Source: Fennellomyces sp. T-0311
Lineage: Eukaryota; Mucoromycota; Mucoromycetes; Mucorales; Lichtheimiaceae
Reading direction: 5' to 3'
Assembly: GCA_025266875.1 (NCBI GenBank)
Contig: JALLLT010000019.1
Coordinates: forward strand, 434,001-498,000
Length of the DNA: 64,000 nt
In this document: positions 59,992 to 64,000 of the stretch, piece after piece
How the letters are laid out: every line of letters begins with the position of its first letter
Numbering within the stretch: the stretch's first letter is position 1
Notes under the pieces: model-generated
What the model was told of the DNA's origin: nothing
Seen by the model: only the letters and a program-made list of their open reading frames with translations
The model's database searches: none
Translations under genes and position numbers: made by a program

Positions 59992-60468
59992 TCATTGGAT
60001 ATGTTCGAGATTAATGATAACAAACCTCACCCAGGTCCATTCACCTATCACTCTCGCGGTGCCTTTCATCAGTACCTGAACGCAACTTGTACGTAGCTCG
60101 CGCACAGAAAAAAGCCACTCATATTTTTTTTCAGTTATCGCTAGCGCGCACATATAGGGCCCTAAACGAGCAAAGTTTTTGAATTTTACTACACGGCGCG
60201 ACTCCACTTCGCAGTTGCCAGCACTCCATTCCGCTTCGACATTGTACGTCCTAATCAAGAAAAGGGTGGACATGTACGTACTGTAACAGCACATGAACAG
60301 CCACCCTTTTTGGTTTTCAAATAGGAACACTTTGCCCAGCGCATTTCTCACGGTGAAGGTTGCTTTTTCCCCTTTATGTGATGGCTTTCTGTGAAGCATG
60401 ATATTATCTATGCCAACGGTTGTTTTTCTTTGGTAAGTAAGTGTCTGTACGACCGGGGCACTTTTCAA
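59992..60468 (-). CDS. Hypothetical ORF (158 aa)
   Basis: ORF with a plausible composition (KTTVGIDNIMLHRKPSHKGE, then KVFLFENQKGWLFMCCYS). I do not recognise it. It sits between two transposase remnants and could be part of one, a domesticated fragment or noncoding. Confidence 0.2.
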   Translation of the reverse strand: MKSAPVVQTLTYQRKTTVGIDNIMLHRKPSHKGEKATFTVRNALGKVFLFENQKGWLFMCCYSTYMSTLFLIRTYNVEAEWSAGNCEVESRRVVKFKNFARLGPYMCALAITEKKYEWLFSVRELRTSCVQVLMKGTARVIGEWTWVRFVIINLEHIQ

Positions 60469-60542
60469 TCGCTATTGTTGTGCTTTTTTTATTTAATAAA
60501 GCTATTATTGTACAGATTCATAATGCTGCCAAAATATCGGCT

Positions 60543-60632
60543 AGGCACAGAAAAGTAATGTCCCTTCCCTCTTGCTCTGCGCGCACAGAAAAGCAATGTC
60601 ACTTCCTTTCATGTTCTGTGCGCACAGAATTG
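60543..60632. repeat. Imperfect ~38-bp repeats with GCGCACAGAAAA core
   Basis: Copies at 60543-60568, 60581-60606 and a shorter one at 60620-60632, each starting (G)GCACAGAA and the first two continuing AAG.AATGTC.CTTCC. Related words appear at about 60098 and, inverted, at 60898-60935. Confidence 0.55.
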
Positions 60633-61852
60633 TGCTACTCCGCTTTTCTCTGAATGTGTCACCCAATGTTTGCGCACAAGTGTACCAAAATGCATGCTAA
60701 ATGATGCGCACCAGCAATAATTATGCTGCCTGCTTAATTACGTAGCACACTTGATACTTTGTCTATACAAGATATACCACAGTTTACAGAGAAACGTGGA
60801 TGATGCAACTTTTGCGCTCAAAGAAACCTCTGGAGTATACTTTTGATTGGGTGAGCATTACCGCGCAGCATGACCATATGTACTAAAGCAACCGATTTTT
60901 TTCTGTGTTCAGACTGCCTTTTTTCTGTGTGCGGGGTTGGCCCCTTGTTGTTATTGCTCATCTGATGGTTCTGTTGGCTTTCCCTGATTCAAAAAGCAGG
61001 TTATTATGTACATAGACAGGAAACTGATGACGATGTATTGAACCTTTGCTCATTTCTCTACATTGTTGTTGCTTGGTAATAATCATTACCTTGGAGGATC
61101 GGGCTAGGCTGATAAAAAGGTGACAATGGGTCGTCCTTTGTTGAGGGACTTGTTAATTCAAGGGATGACCTGTCCGACTCAGCTTCTTAGACTTGGCTGC
61201 TATCCCTGCAGTGACACATCCCGTGGCATTGTGGTGATGGGTCAAATAGTATTGTTGGCTTGTTGTTGCGTGTTTTGGTAGTCAGGAAGCTGATACTGCC
61301 TTCAAATATAAGTGCATAGCATAAGTTTCAAGAACGCTACAAGTACTATGCAAATGTCAGGGAGCAGATGCAAAAATTTACTGATAGTTGGTATTCTTCC
61401 TCATTATTCATATTAGGAGTACTTGGCCAAAGCGATAATGGAACTTAAAAAAGCTACAGCAAGACTCTTAGGCATCACTACCAACCTTCTGCGCTCCTAA
61501 GAATTTCATACTTCTCCAGTGTACAATCAATATTTGTTTATGCATATACGTTTATACCCTATGTAGCTTATCCCAACAGTGTTGTTCATAGCAGCGGTTC
61601 GTTGTCTTCTGGATTAAACACCCAGTTCTTTTTTTTCAGTTAGTGAGCAATAAGTTTGGTGACGCCTTTTCATTGGCGGTGTGCACTAGAGTGCACACAC
61701 TCTATCAAAGCAGGCTATAACTAAGGCATCAAAAGACACCAGGAAGTAATTCATTGCACATAAGGCAAATTATGTGAATAATGGCGACAATGAAGCTGGA
61801 GTACAGTTTTTTTACAGCGCCTATACTGTAGGTGCACACCTTGGAAAAAAAT
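60633..61852. other. AT-rich region without supported genes
   Basis: No ORF of note. It may belong to the non-coding end of a transposon, given the transposase that follows. Confidence 0.35.
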
Positions 61853-62005
61853 TATTCAAGATCAATTCAATTATTGATTTGAATATTTAAAAATATTTAA
61901 GTATGTAAAAAATATGGAGAAATATTTAAGTGCCATATTCAAACATGTAAGTTATATAGAAAAATATTTGCAGGCCATATTCAAATCTATAAAAATATTG
62001 CAGAA
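61853..62005. repeat. AT-rich imperfect tandem repeat, unit about 42 bp
   Basis: AATATTTAAGTGCCATATTCAAA at 61921 is followed 42 nt later by a similar AATATTTGCAGGCCATATTC. AATATTT words continue on both sides. It lies directly downstream of the CACTA-like gene's stop, where subterminal repeats of such elements are common. Confidence 0.5.
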
Positions 62006-62032
62006 ATATATATAGATGACAGCACTTATAAT

Positions 62033-64000
62033 TTATTGCAAAAAGCTCAGATCATGATTCATTGGTAATTCCTTGTTAGAGTCGCTCATACTCTGTGACC
62101 AGAAAAAGTACTCTCGATTTTTTCCTCCTACAGCACGACTTACAAAGCCTACAATGTCTTGTATGTTCACGATGATGTGCTTTGACTGTCCATTCTCAGT
62201 TCTATACGGCCATGGACCTGTACCTTGGTTAGTGTGAAATACTTCGACAAATGCCAGCATTTGTTGATCGAAGTCCTCAAACTGATGTATAAAAAAATAC
62301 TTGATCTTTCCCAAGTATTGCCGCTTCTCCGGCTCCTTCTTCATTGCTTTTGCATTCGATTTGTCGGTGCAGACGTACACGTGTAATCTGACGTACGATT
62401 CTTTCTCCGTACCGCCAAAGACTATCTTGTCTTTAAAGAGACGTGAGCCAGCCTCGATGACTTCGCTTTGATTAATCGTGATGTTGTCATAAGAGGATTT
62501 CTGCCAAGCCCAATATTTTCGTAGAGCGTTGCCGCAACGTAAACTTCGAATTGTAGTTCTGGAAAATGGCCCCATACTTCAGGACTAGATGGCTCATCAG
62601 ATAAAGCAATAACATTGGGCTTCTTGTTGCTAGATAGGTCTTCTTGAGGATCCTCGTCATCTTGGTCCTGGTCCTGGTCTTGGTCGTCGTTACCGCTTTT
62701 CCCGGTACCAGACTGTCCTACTCGTTCTCGCCGTCTGATAGCAGCCAGTTCAATGAGAACATTGCCTGAGTTAGCTCCAGCATATCGTTTTGAATGAATT
62801 CGTTTTTTGATCCCTCCTATCGCACGCTCCATGGAGAATGCTGCAACGTATGGTAATGGACCAACCCTCTCAACTGCTTTGTACAGGTGGGTTAGATAGT
62901 GTGCATTGATAGTAAAGACTGTGGGGGACATGTGTCCTTTGGAGACTTGCTTCCGTAACCAATGTGTCCATGCGCTTACAGCCCTCTTTAGTGTTTTGAT
63001 GTCCTCCGTCTTGATTTCTCTGGCGAATGATAGTCGATAAATGGTCGTAAGATCCGATAGCGCACGCTGGGTGTCGAAGTCATTGTAGAACTCAGCAATA
63101 ATTGTTGAAACGAGGTACTTCCCTAAATGTATCCAGTCTACGGACCGGAAAAAACCACTTTGGCATGAAATATCGCCACACTGGCCTGAAAAGGAGGACG
63201 GTGTTAAGGCCCTAGATCCAGCAATTCGCGTTCCAATCACACTTCGATCTTTGGGAGGTAGGTATAAAGGGTTCTTGGATTTACCGTACTTGCCACAGAC
63301 TGTCTCCCATAGCTGCTTTCCGATTCCCGCAAGTAAGTGCATCACATCGATAGGAAAAAACGTGGCTCCGTGGAAGCTCGGTAAGTAAGCAAAGGGGCAT
63401 ACTTGCTTCTGACCAGTATATTTGCTCACGGTACGAAGCATTTGGATCGTGCGACAAGTAATTTTCGGTCGCAAACCTCTGTTCCGTGTGATCTGCTTTT
63501 GATGAATATCCTCTTCATCCGAGCTGATAATGTCAGGGTCTTCGTCGTCATAGTTAAAGTCGTATTCTTCCTCGTTGTTTTCATCCTCATCATGGTTGTA
63601 GTCCTTGGAGTTTTCGGGTATAAAGCAGTGTGCAGCGTAGGCTTGAAGTTGGTTCATACCCATATCCACCGGTGGAAAGGTAACACGATTGTGTAAATAT
63701 ACTCCTTCGATAGTACAAAAGCGGCACCCAGAATAAGAAGTGTGACCCTTATGGCCAGCCACCTTGGCCAGTGCCGGAATATCCCCACCGGTGAATAGCA
63801 AATGGGCCCTCGCCCTGATACCTCCTGCTGCTTCAACAGTCAAACCATCCTTGCATAAATCCTCCAACTCGAGCAGTAGTGGATACAGGAAACTTGCCAT
63901 ATCCACAGGTTTGTTCGGGCCAGGCGCGATACATACTTGTATGGAATAGCGGTCTTCATATCGAACCTCCGGTGGCAGATTCAGAATTACAACATGAAAT
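62033..64000 (-). mobile_element. CACTA/tnp2-like transposase gene (5' end outside window)
   Basis: From the right edge the minus strand is open: LNLPPEVRYEDRYSIQVCIA, PGPNKPVDMASFLYPLLLEL, a Cys/His zinc-like site (GHTSYSGCRFCTIEG), an Asp/Glu-rich run, FFPIDVMHLLAGIGKQLWE, FRSVDWIHLGKYLVSTIIA and PYVAAFSMERAIGGIKKRIH, all in tnp2 order. The long frame ends at 62422. A second frame carries a sensible C-terminus (NITINQSEVIEAGSRLFKDK, FGGTEKESYVRLHVYV, FFIHQFEDFDQQMLAFVEVF) to 62033. A 47-nt GTTTACG...TTGGCAG segment (about 62552-62506) would join the two as an intron, so a frameshift need not be invoked. The element may be recent, as the gene is otherwise open. Confidence 0.82.

Noticed and set aside
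1..64000. CRISPR arrays, bacterial operons or riboswitches
   Set aside because: The window is fungal with spliced genes, and no regularly spaced direct repeats of that kind were seen.

Overview
The window is eukaryotic and fungal. Genes are small and many are split by 50-70 nt GT-AG introns. Intergenic space is AT-rich, and gene content (HSPA12-type Hsp70, HOS2-type histone deacetylase, MSH2, eL6, ELL) fits an early-diverging filamentous fungus. Mucoromycota (Mucorales-like) is my best guess. That is an inference from gene families and intron style, not from a marker gene.

Layout. 1-1.1 kb: 3' end of a PDR-type ABC transporter (plus strand). 1.8-5.5 kb: a HET-domain-like gene (minus) beside an HSPA12-like Hsp70 gene (plus). 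7.8-28.7 kb: a dense, conserved housekeeping block. It holds ribosomal protein eL6, a CaCA-type cation/calcium exchanger, an STK32-like kinase, a PlsC-family acyltransferase, MSH2, a four-helix membrane protein, an unrecognised two-anchor membrane protein, a coiled-coil protein with a dynein-adaptor-like CC1 motif, a DEDD 3'-5' exonuclease and a class I histone deacetylase. 28.7-31.7 kb: a decayed Tc1/mariner-like transposase. 31.7-32.7 kb: an enoyl-CoA hydratase/isomerase.

33-50 kb: accessory region. Three more intact HET-like paralogs lie in a same-strand array, each with a small first exon encoding a conserved MYIEY start. A decayed leucine-rich ORF, a four-helix MARVEL-like protein and an ELL-type elongation factor follow, then a fifth HET-like copy that is clearly a pseudogene.

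50-64 kb: a mobile-element graveyard. It contains a Pol III-type tRNA-like element, a 5'-truncated LINE with a perfect 14-bp target-site duplication that interrupts an older ORF, a diverged ~1.25 kb duplication, a truncated Mutator-like (MULE) transposase and a CACTA/tnp2-like transposase running off the right edge.

The most unusual feature is the HET-like family: four apparently intact copies and one pseudogene in under 50 kb. All copies share a first-exon peptide, a phase-1 intron before the HET core and a long C-terminal region with a Cys pair that I cannot assign to a known domain. HET domains are known from ascomycete non-self recognition, so a recognition or stress role is a reasonable hypothesis, but nothing in the sequence proves it. 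Exon boundaries were set by hand from splice consensus, reading frame and family conservation, so individual boundaries may be off.
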